Positions 10,084 to 21,703 of a stretch of 64,000 bases of DNA are shown piece by piece. The number at the start of each line of letters is the position of its first letter. Position 1 is the first letter of the stretch. Under the pieces are notes generated by a model. That model searched no databases, was not told where the DNA came from, and saw only the letters and a program-made list of their open reading frames with translations. The position numbers and the translations under genes are program-made. The stretch covers positions 11,014,501-11,078,500 of the forward strand of contig OY821787.1 of the NCBI GenBank assembly GCA_963682175.1, given 5' to 3'. This stretch comes from Triglochin maritima (taxonomy: Eukaryota; Streptophyta; Magnoliopsida; Alismatales; Juncaginaceae).

Positions 10084-13000
10084 TTATACGTCATTTAAGT
10101 TGCACATGCCTAGATTTAGCCTTATATGAATGAATTGATCAACGTTTAAAGGTTTTGTGAAGATATCCGCAAGTTGATCATTAGTGGGAACAAATATAAG
10201 CTCAATGTTTTCCTTTGTTGCATGATCTCTTAGAAAATGATGTCTAACCTCAATGTGTTTAGTTCTAGAATGCAATATGGGATTTTTCGAAAGATTTATT
10301 GCACTAGTATTATCACATAAAATAGGAGTAGTTTGAAACTCAAGTTTCAAGTCTTTGAGGGTTTGTCTCATCCACAAGACTTGTGCACATGCACAACCGG
10401 CAGCAATGTATTCGGCCTCGGTTGTCGACAATGCAACACAATTTTGTTTCTTACTAAACCAAGAGACAAGCGATTTTCCCAAGAATTGGCAAGTGCCACT
10501 AGTACTTTTACGATCTAAAATGCAACCGGCATAGTCGGCGTCACTATAGGCAACAAGATCAAAAGCCCTAGTTTTGGGGTAAAACAAACCAAATTCTTGA
10601 GATCCTTTGAGATAGCGGAAAATACGTTTTAAAGCATTGAAATGAGATTCTTTAGGACAAGCTTGAAAACGTGCACACAAACACACGGAAAACATAATAT
10701 CCGGACGACTAGCGGTAAGATAAAGCAAGGATCCGATCATACCTCGATATTTCTTGATATCCACCTCCTTGTCATTTTCATCTTTGTCTAGCTTAGTGCT
10801 AGTGCTCATCGGAGTGTTATGTGGTTTGCTATCTTCAAGACCAAAGCGTTTTAAAAGCTCTCTTGTGTACTTAGCTTGGTGTATGAAGTTCCCATCTTTA
10901 GTTTGCTTAATTTGAAGTCCGAGGAAAAAGTTTAGTTCACCAATTAAGCTCATCTCGAACTCCCCCTGCATAGACTTGGAAAATTCTTTGCAAAGACGCG
11001 GGTTACTTGCACCAAAAATAATATCATCAACATAGATTTGTACCACTAGTAAATCATGATCATATGTTTTAACAAAAAGAGTGGTATCCACTTTACCCAC
11101 ACAAAAACCTTTGTCGATTAGGAAGTTCTTTAATCGCTCATACCAAGCTCTAGGAGCTTGTTTGAGGCCGTAAAGAGCCTTCTTAAGTTTAAACACATGG
11201 TTTGGGTAAGTTTCATTTACAAATCTGGGGGGTTGTGCCACAAAAACTTCTTCATTTATAAAGCCATTTAGGAAAGCACTTTTGACATCCATTTGAAATA
11301 ATTTTATGTCCATGTAAGATGCATAAGCTAATAACATGCGAATGGCTTCCATTCGAGCGACGGGAGCATAAGTTTCATCAAAGTCTATACCCTCCTCTTG
11401 GCGATAGCCTTGAGCGACGAGTCTAGCTTTGTTTCTTATTACATTCCCATCTTCGTCAAGTTTATTTCGAAATATCCATTTAGTTCCAATAACCGATTGG
11501 TTAGAAGGTTTTTCAACAAGTTCCCAAACATTATTTCGAACAAATTGATTTAGCTCTTTATGCATAGCCATTAGCCAAAATTCGTCATTACATGCTTCAT
11601 CAACTTTCTTAGGTTCTAATGAAGAGATAAATGCATAAGAATTATAAACTACATGTGCTTTAGATCGTGTCGTCACACCTTGAGAAACCTCTCCAATCAC
11701 AAAGTCCTTCGGATGATCCTTTCTATAGGTCCAATCCTTAGGAAGATCCTCCACGTCCTCTTGTGGAAGACATGGAGACTCTTGATGAGACTCAAGAGGG
11801 GCATCTTGTGATGATACATGTCTAATTATATCCATACAATCATCATCAAGAGAGGAGTTATCCACACAAGCGAACTCGTCAAAGTTAACGTGTAGAGATT
11901 CCTCAACACAACTTGTTCGTTTATTATAGATTCTATATGCTTTACTCCTATCGGAATACCCTAAAAAGATAGCCTCATCAGATTTTGCATCAAATTTATC
12001 CAAGTTGTCTTTAGTATTGAGGACAAAACATTTTGAACCAAAAGCTTTAAAATATGAAATTTTAGGAGTCCGGTCATGCCAAAGTTCAAACGGAGTTTTC
12101 TTCAAAATAGGTCTAATGAGAACACGATTCAACACATAGCAAGAAGTATTAACGGCTTCGCACCAAAAATATTTTGGAAGTCCTTTTTCCACAAGCATTG
12201 TTCTTGCCATTTCTTGAAGAGTTCTATTTTTCCTCTCAACTACCCCATTTTGTTGAGGAGTGCGAGGAAACGAAAAATTGTGCTCAATTCCATACTTTTC
12301 ACAAAACTTTTGAAATGATTCGTTTTCAAATTCTCCTCCATGATCACTACGAATAGTGATTATGTTAGAATCTTTTTCTCTTTGAACACGCTTGCAAAAA
12401 CTTTTAAATTTTTCAAAAGCGTCATACTTGTTAGCTAAAAATAAAACCCAAGTGAATCTCGAAAAGTCATCAACAATTACAAATGCATATCTTTTCCCTC
12501 CTAGACTTACGGTCCTTGAGGGTCCAAAAAGATCTAAGTGTAAAAGCTCGAGAGGTTTTGAAGTTGACACCACATTTAGAGATTTAAAAGAAGATTTAAA
12601 TTGTTTTCCAAATTGGCATGCATCACAAAGTTTGTCCTTTTTGAAATCAATTTTTGGTAGTCCTCTAACCAATTCAAGTTTGGATAATTTGTGCAATTGT
12701 GACATACTAATATGTCCCAAGCGGTTGTGCCATAACCAAGCTTCGTCATGTGAGGTAACTAAACAAGTTTCAACACCTAGGTTTCTAAGATTATCAACAT
12801 GAACAATGTAGATGTTATTTGATCTATATCCATTAAAGACAATTTTCATGTCATTTTAGAGATGATATGGCAAGTGTGTTTGTCAAATACAACTAGAAAA
12901 TTCTTATCGGTCAATTGACTAACACTAAGTAAGCTATGTTTTAACCCATCTACTAATAAAACTTTTTCAATGTTAGGAGTATTAAAATTACCAACATTGC

Positions 13001-13151
13001 CGATGCCGACAATGTGTCCTTTAGCATTATCTCCAAATGTGACAGTTCCTCCCTTCTGAGGCTTTAAGTTGGATAGAACATGGGAGTCTCCCGTCATATG
13101 CCTCGAGCACCCGCTATCGAGAATCCACTTCCCCTTTCTCCTTGCTTTTAT
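10084..13151 (-). CDS. pol: Sirevirus pol polyprotein: protease, integrase, RT, RNase H (one frameshift)
   Basis: The pol frame opens at 13151, overlapping the gag end in the +1 frame. It gives protease WILDSGCSRHMTG with the catalytic DSG. A one-base shift around 12848 separates the protease end from the rest (921 codons, 12849-10084). Then come the HNRLGH/CDAC zinc site, an integrase with the D, D, E triad (HLDLFG, IRSDHGGEF, NGVVERKNR), an RT with YVDD near residue 606 of the long segment, and RNase H with YSDADYAG, STTEAEY and LCDNTSA. It ends ADIFTKPL. Catalytic residues all look intact, so the frameshift near 12848 is probably the main defect. The product would cut gag-pol, copy RNA and integrate cDNA. 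Confidence 0.93.
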
Positions 13152-14883
13152 CTACAATCAAAGAAACAAGTGAAGACTTTGGTACCCAAATTTGTTTGGG
13201 TCCTTGAGGGTTAGCTTTTGGTACCCAAACTTGAGTAGTCTTAGGTACCCAAACATTTGAATAATTTGTTTTCCTAATAAAAGAGTTATTCATTTTAACA
13301 AAGTAGGAAGTGGGTTTCTTTTGTTTACCTCCCTTATAACCTAGACCATGTTTTGTTAAAGATTGAGTTTGAGTTCCAAGAAGCATGTCAAGCATTTTTC
13401 TACCTAAGGTGAATTTCTCTAAGTCTTTCGTGAGTTGCATATTCTTGGCAATGAGATCTTCATTTAGATGATTATCTTTTGTAGATTTTAGAATTGTGAT
13501 CTCATCATTTAGAATCTCAATTTCTTTGGTTAGCATATCACATTTGATAGATTGATCTAGATTAACTTTTCTAGCTAATTTGTTTTTATGACAAATCATT
13601 TCATAACGTTCGGCAAGTTCTTGAAAAGCATCTAATAGATCATCATAAGGAGGTGTTTCGTTTAGGGATACCTCATCGTCGTCGATTTCCACCACGTGAG
13701 GTTGATCACTTGTCTTTGGTGATGGAGGAGGACTCGAGTCGGAATCAACATTGGATGCCATAAAACACATGTGTGCTTCTTCTTCTTGGGAGTATTCGGA
13801 GTCAGAGTCCTTTGATGAACTTGAGTCATCCCAAGTGGCTTTGAGAGCCTTTTTCCCATCCTTTTCGCGACGATCCCTTCTCCTGTAATCGTCACGTCTC
13901 TTAGGCCTCTCTTCCTTTTCCTTTCGGGGTGGCCTTTCATCTCTATCTTTTCTTGGTCTCTCATCCCTTTCTCTTCTAGGAGGATATCTCCTTTCTTCTC
14001 TTCGTTCACGATCCCTTGGCCTAAGCAAAGGGCAATCCTTCTTCATGTGGCCGGTTTTGTTGCACTCATAGCAAGTGAATGTCCGAGAAGTTTCTCCTCT
14101 TCCTTTTGCAAATTTTCTCTTGGAGAGAAACTTCTTGAAGTTGCGGGTTAGGAAAGCAACATCTTCATCGGTGTCATCGTCTTCGATTGCGTCCGAATCC
14201 GAGGTTGCTTTTAAGGCAATTTGTTTTTCTTTACGCTTATATCCTTCCCGTTCCTTCTCCTTCTCTCTTCTTTCTTCCATTTGGATCTCATACGCCATGA
14301 GGCTTCCAATGAGATCCTCCATCTTCAACTTTGAGAGATCTTTGGCTTCTTCAATAGCCGTAGTCTTTTTCTCCCAATCCAAAGTCAAAGACCTAAGAAA
14401 CTTTCGTACCCTATCACTTTCAATCACAACCTTACCAAGGTTCTTCAAAGAGTTAGTAATAAGAGTAAAGCGAGTATGCATCTCGCTAATGGATTCATTC
14501 GGTTTCATAGCAAACATTTCATATTTTTGCATAAATGAATCTATTCTAGTTTCCTTAACGGATGATCGACCTTCAAAGTGACTTTCTAACATATGCCATG
14601 CTTCAAATGTTGAATCACATGCATTAATTCTACTATATTGTTCTTCGGTCAAGCCACACATAATTATGTTCATGAGTTTAGCATTCATTTGAATCATGGC
14701 TAATTCATCATCATCCATATGTTCTAATGGTTTGTCTTGTTTATAAGGTATTTGGAAGAACACCCATAGTTTAACATCATAAGATTGTATGAATGTGGTC
14801 ATACGTTTCTTCCAATAGGCATAGTTTGTTCCATCAAACAAAGGAGGTCTTCCGGTGTGAAATCCCTCTCTTTGTTGGGCCAT
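13114..14883 (-). CDS. gag: Sirevirus gag protein
   Basis: 589 codons, starting at the first ATG 37 nt inside the PBS (MAQQREGFHTGRPPLFDG). The N-terminal half is the copia gag capsid-like domain (YWKKRMTTFI, WHMLESHFEG, FLRSLTLDWEKK). It is followed by a CCHC zinc knuckle CYECNKTGHMKKDC, which binds RNA, and an Arg/Glu/Lys-rich tail. The C-terminal part has a predicted coil and repeated WVPK motifs typical of Sirevirus gag. The stop (13114-13116) lies inside the start of the protease frame, so pol needs a +1 shift or a separate route of translation. The frame is intact and was probably functional until recently. Confidence 0.93.
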   Translation of the reverse strand: MAQQREGFHTGRPPLFDGTNYAYWKKRMTTFIQSYDVKLWVFFQIPYKQDKPLEHMDDDELAMIQMNAKLMNIIMCGLTEEQYSRINACDSTFEAWHMLESHFEGRSSVKETRIDSFMQKYEMFAMKPNESISEMHTRFTLITNSLKNLGKVVIESDRVRKFLRSLTLDWEKKTTAIEEAKDLSKLKMEDLIGSLMAYEIQMEERREKEKEREGYKRKEKQIALKATSDSDAIEDDDTDEDVAFLTRNFKKFLSKRKFAKGRGETSRTFTCYECNKTGHMKKDCPLLRPRDRERREERRYPPRRERDERPRKDRDERPPRKEKEERPKRRDDYRRRDRREKDGKKALKATWDDSSSSKDSDSEYSQEEEAHMCFMASNVDSDSSPPPSPKTSDQPHVVEIDDDEVSLNETPPYDDLLDAFQELAERYEMICHKNKLARKVNLDQSIKCDMLTKEIEILNDEITILKSTKDNHLNEDLIAKNMQLTKDLEKFTLGRKMLDMLLGTQTQSLTKHGLGYKGGKQKKPTSYFVKMNNSFIRKTNYSNVWVPKTTQVWVPKANPQGPKQIWVPKSSLVSLIVDKSKEKGEVDSR

Positions 14884-14920
14884 TGCTACAAACGTGAATT
14901 TGTGTAAATGTAATTAACAA

Positions 14921-14933
14921 GGCTCTGATACCA
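14921..14933 (-). other. Primer-binding site of nested Sirevirus
   Basis: The minus strand reads TGGTATCAGAGCC two bases inside the 5' LTR, complementary to the 3' end of plant initiator Met-tRNA, the usual copia primer. Confidence 0.9.
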
Positions 14934-14935
14934 AA

Positions 14936-16719
14936 TGTAGGATCTACTAGCCCCTAAACTTAGTCTAAGGGGGGGGGGTGAATAGACTAATTACGGTATT
15001 AGTGATAACTATGCCAAATTCAAAATATGAGACAATAAAGAAGAAGAGATGAACAAACAAACCACTACTCCGGATGTATAGAGGTTTGGATCCAACCACC
15101 GGATCCTAGTCCTCTCTTACGAATTGCTCTTACTCAAGCAACTTTGCGTTCTCCACTAATCCGATCTCCGTTGCGGGCCGAGATCACGCCTTTACACCAC
15201 AAGCTTTGCGAACACCCTCGCCTAGCTTGGACCACCTTCTCACAACCCGAGAAGAGCTTCACTCCGGAAGCTTGTACAACTCTTGAAGAATAAAACTTCA
15301 GCAACTAATCTTGGCACTTGAAAATGATGATGCAATCTAATGAGGATGGTTTCGAGTGAGAAGATTTGTGAGCACAAGGGTTTTTAGCACTTTGGAAGTA
15401 GTAATGAGATTTTGAGCTTAGAGAAAGATTGGAGGTCTTGAATGAGTGTTCTAAGCTCTATTTATATGCTCCAAACAAGTTCTAGCCGTTGGGGATTAAG
15501 TGATGGAGAGTTGTGTAAGAAAACACAAATCAGAAAAGACAGCACAGGTTTCTGGCGACTAACGGTCGACCGGATCGAGTTACACGGTCGACCTATTCAA
15601 GGCAGTGCTTCATTCGGTCGACCGAAAATGATAACGGTCGATCCAACTGGGCTGGAACTTAAGTGATCGGTCGAACGGTTTCGAATACCAGTTCGACCGA
15701 AAAGAGACAGTAGCTCTGGGTCTGGAAAAGACTTAAGGTTTGGTCGACCGTTCAAAGCGTTCCGGTCGACCGGTAGACATGTTTGCTTTGAGACCCGATA
15801 ATAACACATGTAATCGGTCGAACAAGGTAAGTGCAACGTTCGACCGAATCTGCCCAGTAGCAAAGAGACGGAGAAGAAACATGATTCGGTCGACCGTACA
15901 GGGAGGTCCGGTCGACCGGAATACTAAATCCAAACTTAGGTTAGTTAGAAAAATGTGTATACGACCGTTGGAGTATACGACAAGTATAACGGTCATAATA
16001 AATACAAATACGGAAATCAATCGGTCGAACGGAGATGAACTATCGGTCGACCGAAAGTCCTACGCAGAGGACACGTGTCAAAATGAGATAGGCTGAAGGA
16101 TTTGTATTTGGTAAAATAATTTCTCACTCGACAAGGTCAAACGGTCGAACCGAACATATATGTCGGTCGACCGAAATATAACAGAAAAACAGGATAAGAA
16201 GAAACGGTCGAACGGATGAAGGAATTTTGTCGACCGATTTCTAACAAGCAAAATTTATAGACGGAACGGTCGACCGGAAGAAGTAATTGGGTCGACCGTT
16301 TTGAGACAAAATTTGTTGACTGGGAAGGTCTGGTGAAAAACGGTCGAACCAAATGGTTCTACCGGTCGACCGTTTTAGTTCAGTTGTTCTGTTCTTTGGT
16401 TCTAATGAGTTTGGTTGAGTTCTAATGAAGTCTAGGATATATGGAAGATAATGTGAGACTTCTATAAGTATCCTAAGTGATGTGTAATGCAATGAATCAT
16501 GAGTTTCAAGTGCCAAGTTACATTTAGAGCCTAAATACATGGAATTGAAACTTAGCTACTCTTCGATCTTCATCTTTAGTTTAACTCAAACTTGAATCCT
16601 GAAATGTTAGATGACACATATATATATGCAAGTAATAATATTTCAATTGATACATGTTTTTATTGAGAAGTTGATTAATCATCAAAACGGATTAACGATT
16701 ATTAGCCAAAAAACCAACA
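14936..16719 (-). repeat. 5' LTR of nested Sirevirus
   Basis: 1,784 bp, reading TGTTGG to CCTACA on the minus strand. It differs from the 3' LTR by about 14 substitutions and small indels by eye. Its TATA box is at 15458-15466. This LTR should supply the promoter for gag-pol. Confidence 0.95.
15563..16372. promoter_or_regulatory. 5' LTR copy of the paired CGGTCGACCG array
   Basis: Same 11 pairs as in the 3' LTR at an offset of 9,351 bp. Some decamers that are imperfect in the 3' copy are closer to perfect here: CGGTCGACCG at the position matching 6558, and GGTCGACCG at the position matching 6390. The 3' copies may therefore have mutated after insertion. Confidence 0.78.
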
Positions 16720-16724
16720 CATAC

Positions 16725-18893
16725 GAGACATCTGGTTTTGTGCAAGTCATCGCGTACATGATCGATCCTATTACCGAAGCATAAGGGATATCTTTCATGT
16801 AGTCCAAGTCTTTACGTGATTCAGCATGTTGAGACTTCTTGAGTTGCACACCCATACTCATTGGCACACTGCCCTTTTTGGAGTTGTTCATGCTGAACCT
16901 TTCCAAGACCTTGTCAATGTATGTACGTTGACTTAGGCCAATGAGTACGAGATCTATCTCTATATATCTTGATTCCCAAGATGTATTGAGCCTCACCTAT
17001 ATCTTTCATCGAAAATGCAGATTTCAATGAACTTCTCGTTTGCTCAAGCAAAGGTATATGATTTCCTATGAGGAGTATGTCATCGACATATAAGATCAAG
17101 AACACTATGTGGCTCCCACTAACCTTCTTGTATATACAAGGTTCTTCCTTACTTTGGACGAAGTGAATCTTTTTTGACTTCTTCGTCAAAGCGCTTGTTC
17201 CAACTCCTTGATGTTTGCTTCAATCCATAAATAGATCTTTGAAGCTTGCATAATTTCTCATTATTCTTTGGATCTTCAAAACCTTGAGGTTGTACCATGT
17301 ACACATCTTCCTCCAAGTTCCCATTAAGGAACACAGTTTTGACATCCATTTGCATAATCTCATAATCATGAAATGCGGCAATAGCGAGCATAATCCGAAT
17401 ATACTTGAACATGGCAACCGGTGAAAAAGTTTCATCATAGTCAATTCCTTGAACTTGAGTGAAACCTTTTGCTACAAGCCTCGCTTTGTAGGTTGTCAAG
17501 TTCCCATCCATGTCCATCTTCCTCTTGAAAACCCATTTATTTTGAATGACCTTTTTCCCTTGAGGAAGGTCAACCAAGTTCCACACTTGATTATCATACA
17601 TGGATTCTATTTCGGATTCCATGGCCTTGAGCAATAGTTTGGAGTCCTTTCTTTCCATTGCTTCTTGAAAGGTCGAGGGATCATCGGTATCTAGTACCAT
17701 GATCTCATGAAGTCCCAAATACATATCGTGTTTCTTCCTTTCCCTCGTTGACCTCTAAGTTCTTTTGGTTCTACGTGTACTTCTTGAACTTCTTCCACAA
17801 TTTCTTGTGGAATTGGTTCGTGTTTGATTCTCGAACGTACACTAGGTGGGGAGGATTGAGTTTCTCTCACAATTTCTTGAGAAGGTCTCTCACGCACGCT
17901 CCCACTAACCAATGGAATCTCGGTTGGGCCTTCATGATCTTGAATGTCACCATTCATATCATGATCTTGTAGACTATCTTGAGTCTCCTCAAGCACAACT
18001 CTACTCCCACTACTTTTTATTCTTTCCAGAAATTTCTTTTCTAGAAATATGACATCCCTCTCTACAATCACTCGATTGGAGGTTATATGCCAAAAGTAGT
18101 ATCCTCTTGTCTCACGAGGATAACCTATGAAGAAGCACTTATCCGCTTTTGGTTGAAGTTTGGTCGACATCAATCTCTTGGCGTAGGCCTCACAACCCCA
18201 AATCCTGAGAAAATTGAGCTTAGGTGTTTTACCACTCCATAGCTCATAAGGCGTTTTCTCTACGGATTTGGATGGAACATTATTTAGTGTGTAAGCCACA
18301 GCTTCTAGTGCATAACTCCAAAAGTAAAACGGCAATTCAGCTTGACTCATCATTGATCGAACCATGTCGAGTAATGTCCTATTCCTTCTTTTGGATACCC
18401 CATTCCACTGAGGTGTACCGGGAGGGGTGAGCTATGGTACAATACCACACTCCTTTAGGAATGAGTCAAATTCGGTACTTAAGTACTCACCTCCACGATC
18501 CATTCATAGAGACTTGATTTTCTTGTTGAGTTGGTTCTCTACTTCATTCTTGAATTCCTTGAACTTGTCAAAGGATTCACTTTTGTTTCTCATTAGATAA
18601 ATATAGCCATAACGACTATAGTCATCCATGAACGTAATGAAGTACCTGAAACCGTCTCTTGCACTAGTACTCATCAGACCACATACATCGGAATGTATCA
18701 AATCCAACAATTCATTCGCTCTCGGTCCTTTCTTCTTGAAAGGCCTCTTGGTCATTTTGCCCATTAGACAAGGTTCGCACGTCTCCAATGATTTAAAATC
18801 AAGTTGACCAAGAAGGTTAGTTTCTTGCAATTTCTTTATGCGTTTTTGATTTATGTGCCCAAGACGATAGTGCCACAAGAGTGTATCATTCAC
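16725..18893 (-). pseudogene. Outer copia pol remnant: integrase and RT, many breaks
   Basis: On the minus strand the frames give a pre-integrase zinc site (WHYRLGHINQKRI, CEPCLMGK), integrase pieces (LIHSDVCG, DDYSRYGY, MVRSMMSQAELP), a spacer and an RT (NKWVFKRKMD, ETFSPVAMF, DVKTVFLNG, YVDDILLIG). It stops at the nested insertion after TKPDVSY. Several in-frame stops and frameshifts separate these pieces (near 18500, 18420, 17720, 17180 and 16930). The RNase H continuation is at 4971-5573. Confidence 0.9.
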
Positions 18894-18970
18894 GTGAGTA
18901 GTTTTAAGCCTTTTGTTATTGATGTTTCAAATTTGTTTATTATTTAATTCAAGCAAATAGAGACCATTCC

Positions 18971-20206
18971 TTACGAATGCATTTGCATAGAAAATACCAT
19001 TCTTCGATATAGACAACCAAGAATTGAAATATTTATAATAAAATTATCCATATCCAAACATGATACAGAAATAATGTTCTTGCTAATCGAAGACTCATAA
19101 TAAACATTCTTTAAACATAAATTTAAACCACTAGATAATTGAAGCTCCACAGAACCTTGTCCAATCGCAGCAACGCTTGCACCATTTCCGACCTTCAAAA
19201 TCATCTCGTTCTTTACGAGTTCCTTCCTATCCTTTAGTAGCTGCACATTAGAAATTATGTGAGCACAAGATCCGATATCAATTACCCAATCATGGACAGA
19301 GGTGGCTAAATTTATCTCAAAAACAAATATACATTTGGCCTTTTTGGGGCGCTTACGTTCAATCACTCCATTGTCAAGGTCTTCCTTGTACTTGGGGTAA
19401 TTTGGCCGGATGTATCCTTTTTCACCGCAGTGAAAGCACTCCGTGTTGGGAGTCAGAGATTTCAAAGATTTCCCCCTTGAGGCACTCCCATTAGCACCTC
19501 CTACTCCCTTGCTCTTGATTGACGTATTCTTGGTGAATTTGCCTTTACCTTTGGTGATCTTCTTGCTCCTCTCATGGACGGCTAGGACGTGCTTGTCCCG
19601 ACCCTTGCACATGTCAACTTCAGCCATTTTGAGAGTGTTGTGAAGTTCCTCAAGACTCACCCCTTTCTCACGCACATGATAGTGCATAATGAAGTCCTTG
19701 TAGGACGGGAATAGAGAGCCAAGAATCAAATCTTCCACAATGTCATCGGGCATCGGAGAAGAGAGCTTTGACAACTTCTCAAGGTATCCTTGCATTGTGA
19801 GAAAATGCATGGATACCGATGTTCCCTCCGCCATGTGGCACCTTGTGAGTGCGATGATGGTCTTATAGCGCTCTTTTCTAGCACTATCAATGAACATCTT
19901 TGTTAAAGCTTCCATGGTCTTCTTGGGTTTTGAATCCAAGTATTTCGCTTGAAGCGAGTCACCCCTGGAGGCCAACATTAGACCGTGAACTTGGTTCTCC
20001 TGGTCTTCCCACTTGGCTTTTGCCTATCTCTCGCTATCGGTTGCCTTCTCATTTAATTTTGGGATTTCATCATCCAAAATATGAGATAGTTTCTCAAACT
20101 TCAACACGATATTGAGCTTGAGTTGCCAGCTTATGAAGTTTGAGCCATCATTTGCCAAAGGATGTTTTTCAATCATAGATCGCACAATAGGTTGAATATT
20201 CGACAT
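18971..20206 (-). pseudogene. Outer copia gag and protease remnant
   Basis: Starts MSNIQPIVRSMIEKHPLANDGSNF at 20206 and reads through an in-frame TAG near 20022 into the second block (19978-18971). It contains a copia gag domain and a degraded zinc knuckle, CFHCGEKGYIRPNYPKY, where the His and last Cys of CCHC are replaced. The protease motif is also damaged (VIDIGSCAHI instead of DTGS). The protein is therefore non-functional. Frame order matches Tnt1-type elements. Confidence 0.88.
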
Positions 20207-21690
20207 TTCTACAAAATATATTATATGAGATTTAATGTCAATTTTTTGTTTTAAAAATCAATAATACCGCAAATAAAAATTTGTCCATAAATACAACAAT
20301 CCAAGATCCTATCAATTATAATATAAACTAGCTAATGGTTATCAGATATATTATAAAATCAAGGTAAGAAAATATTTTTCTAATCATAACCATTTCGAAA
20401 TATCGCAACATTTGCATTTTCAAACTCTTATGACTCTTGTCGTTTTAATTAGGAGGGAATATGACCAATCCTTGTAAGAAAAACTATCTTTCCCAAAACC
20501 GAGCTAGGGCTCCGGGTCTTGTTAAGAAAACTTATTTCATTTGATACGAGATACGTTTATCCGTTGTATTCACAAACACATACACTCGGTGTCCGCTAAG
20601 GGCGAATCGCACCACGTACATCTGTTCGTGACACAACAATATACAACATTATATCTCTCACTATTCCCAAAGTTGGAGGAAGCTATCTCTCGCTAAGGGC
20701 GAGCAGAATATCCCTCGATCGATGGCTGGTAGTGGATGAAATAAGAAAGAAAGATACTCTTAATTTTTGGTTGGACAATTTAAATATTTATATGTGATTT
20801 TAGAATTTAGGTGATCATGCATATTTATCATCTATACACATCCTAACATTCATCCATACAATCACATATATATCAAGTACACAAACATAAATAAATCCAT
20901 TCACACAAACATTGCGTGAGTTTATATGTTCCCGCGTCGTTGATCCTTGATCCCTGATCCTTGATCCTTGCGCTTCTTCAGCGTCTTCCTCTTGCACCAG
21001 GGATGTTGATATTGCAAAAATATAAACACGCATCTCTCAATTTTGAAAATTGTCTAGTGCAAGTCCTATGTAAAAATCCTCTCATATGCATGCATATACA
21101 TAGAAATAAAATTTGGCTTTTACATACATAAAGCCCATGTGATTGAATAATAATAACATACACATTCATTCGTTCATTCATTCACACATGGCTTCGATGG
21201 AACATATAAACTCACATATCCCTGCATTAGAGAACTCGAGCAACGCATGTACATATACTATATATTACTCGATTTAGTTTATCATGCATCTCTTAAATCA
21301 AACAATTCTAAAATCATTTGAAATCCATTAAAATGATTTTTATGCATCTATAGTTCAATTCATAAAATATTTGAACCGTTGTTTATCCAATTTCTAAAAT
21401 TAAACATTTATAGAAAGATAAACATATGCCTTTTTCGTTTTGTTGATTCCTTATAAAATAATCATTTAATTAAAACAAAAATTCTATAAATCAGACATAA
21501 GTCTAAATCTTAATTCTAGAATTCATATGATGTGTTTTAAAACATTTGAAACTATCAGAAGAATCAATTTAGAAGTAAATCAACAAAACTATCGAAAACT
21601 CGAAAAAGACATAAAGCATGAATTGTTTTGATTGTAGATGGTAAACTAAAATTAATTATATAGTCTAATTGTTGAAAATATGAACTAAAA
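20207..21690 (-). other. Outer copia untranslated leader, no gene
   Basis: About 1.5 kb between the PBS and the gag start on the minus strand. It is AT-rich with short repeats such as GATCCTTGATCC around 20941-20970. No supported ORF. Confidence 0.6.
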
Positions 21691-21702
21691 GCTCTGATAC
21701 CA
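21691..21702 (-). other. Primer-binding site of outer copia element
   Basis: The minus strand reads TGGTATCAGAGC one base from the LTR, matching the 3' end of initiator Met-tRNA. Confidence 0.9.
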
Positions 21703-21703
21703 C

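Larger units (their letters stand above)
5587..16719 (-). mobile_element. Nested 11.1-kb Sirevirus-type copia element with a third ORF
   Basis: Its LTRs (5587-7366 and 14936-16719) begin TG and end CA and are flanked by the target duplication CATAC (5582-5586 and 16720-16724). On the minus strand the order is 5' LTR, PBS, gag, pol, a non-coding palindrome array, ORF3, repeated polypurine tracts, 3' LTR. Sirevirus membership is supported by the gag type, the GGGGGAGA-rich repeated polypurine tracts, the long palindrome-rich LTRs and an extra ORF after pol. Those traits are established for this copia lineage. The LTRs differ at only about 14 positions by eye, indicating a young insertion. Pol and ORF3 each contain one frame break. 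Confidence 0.95.
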
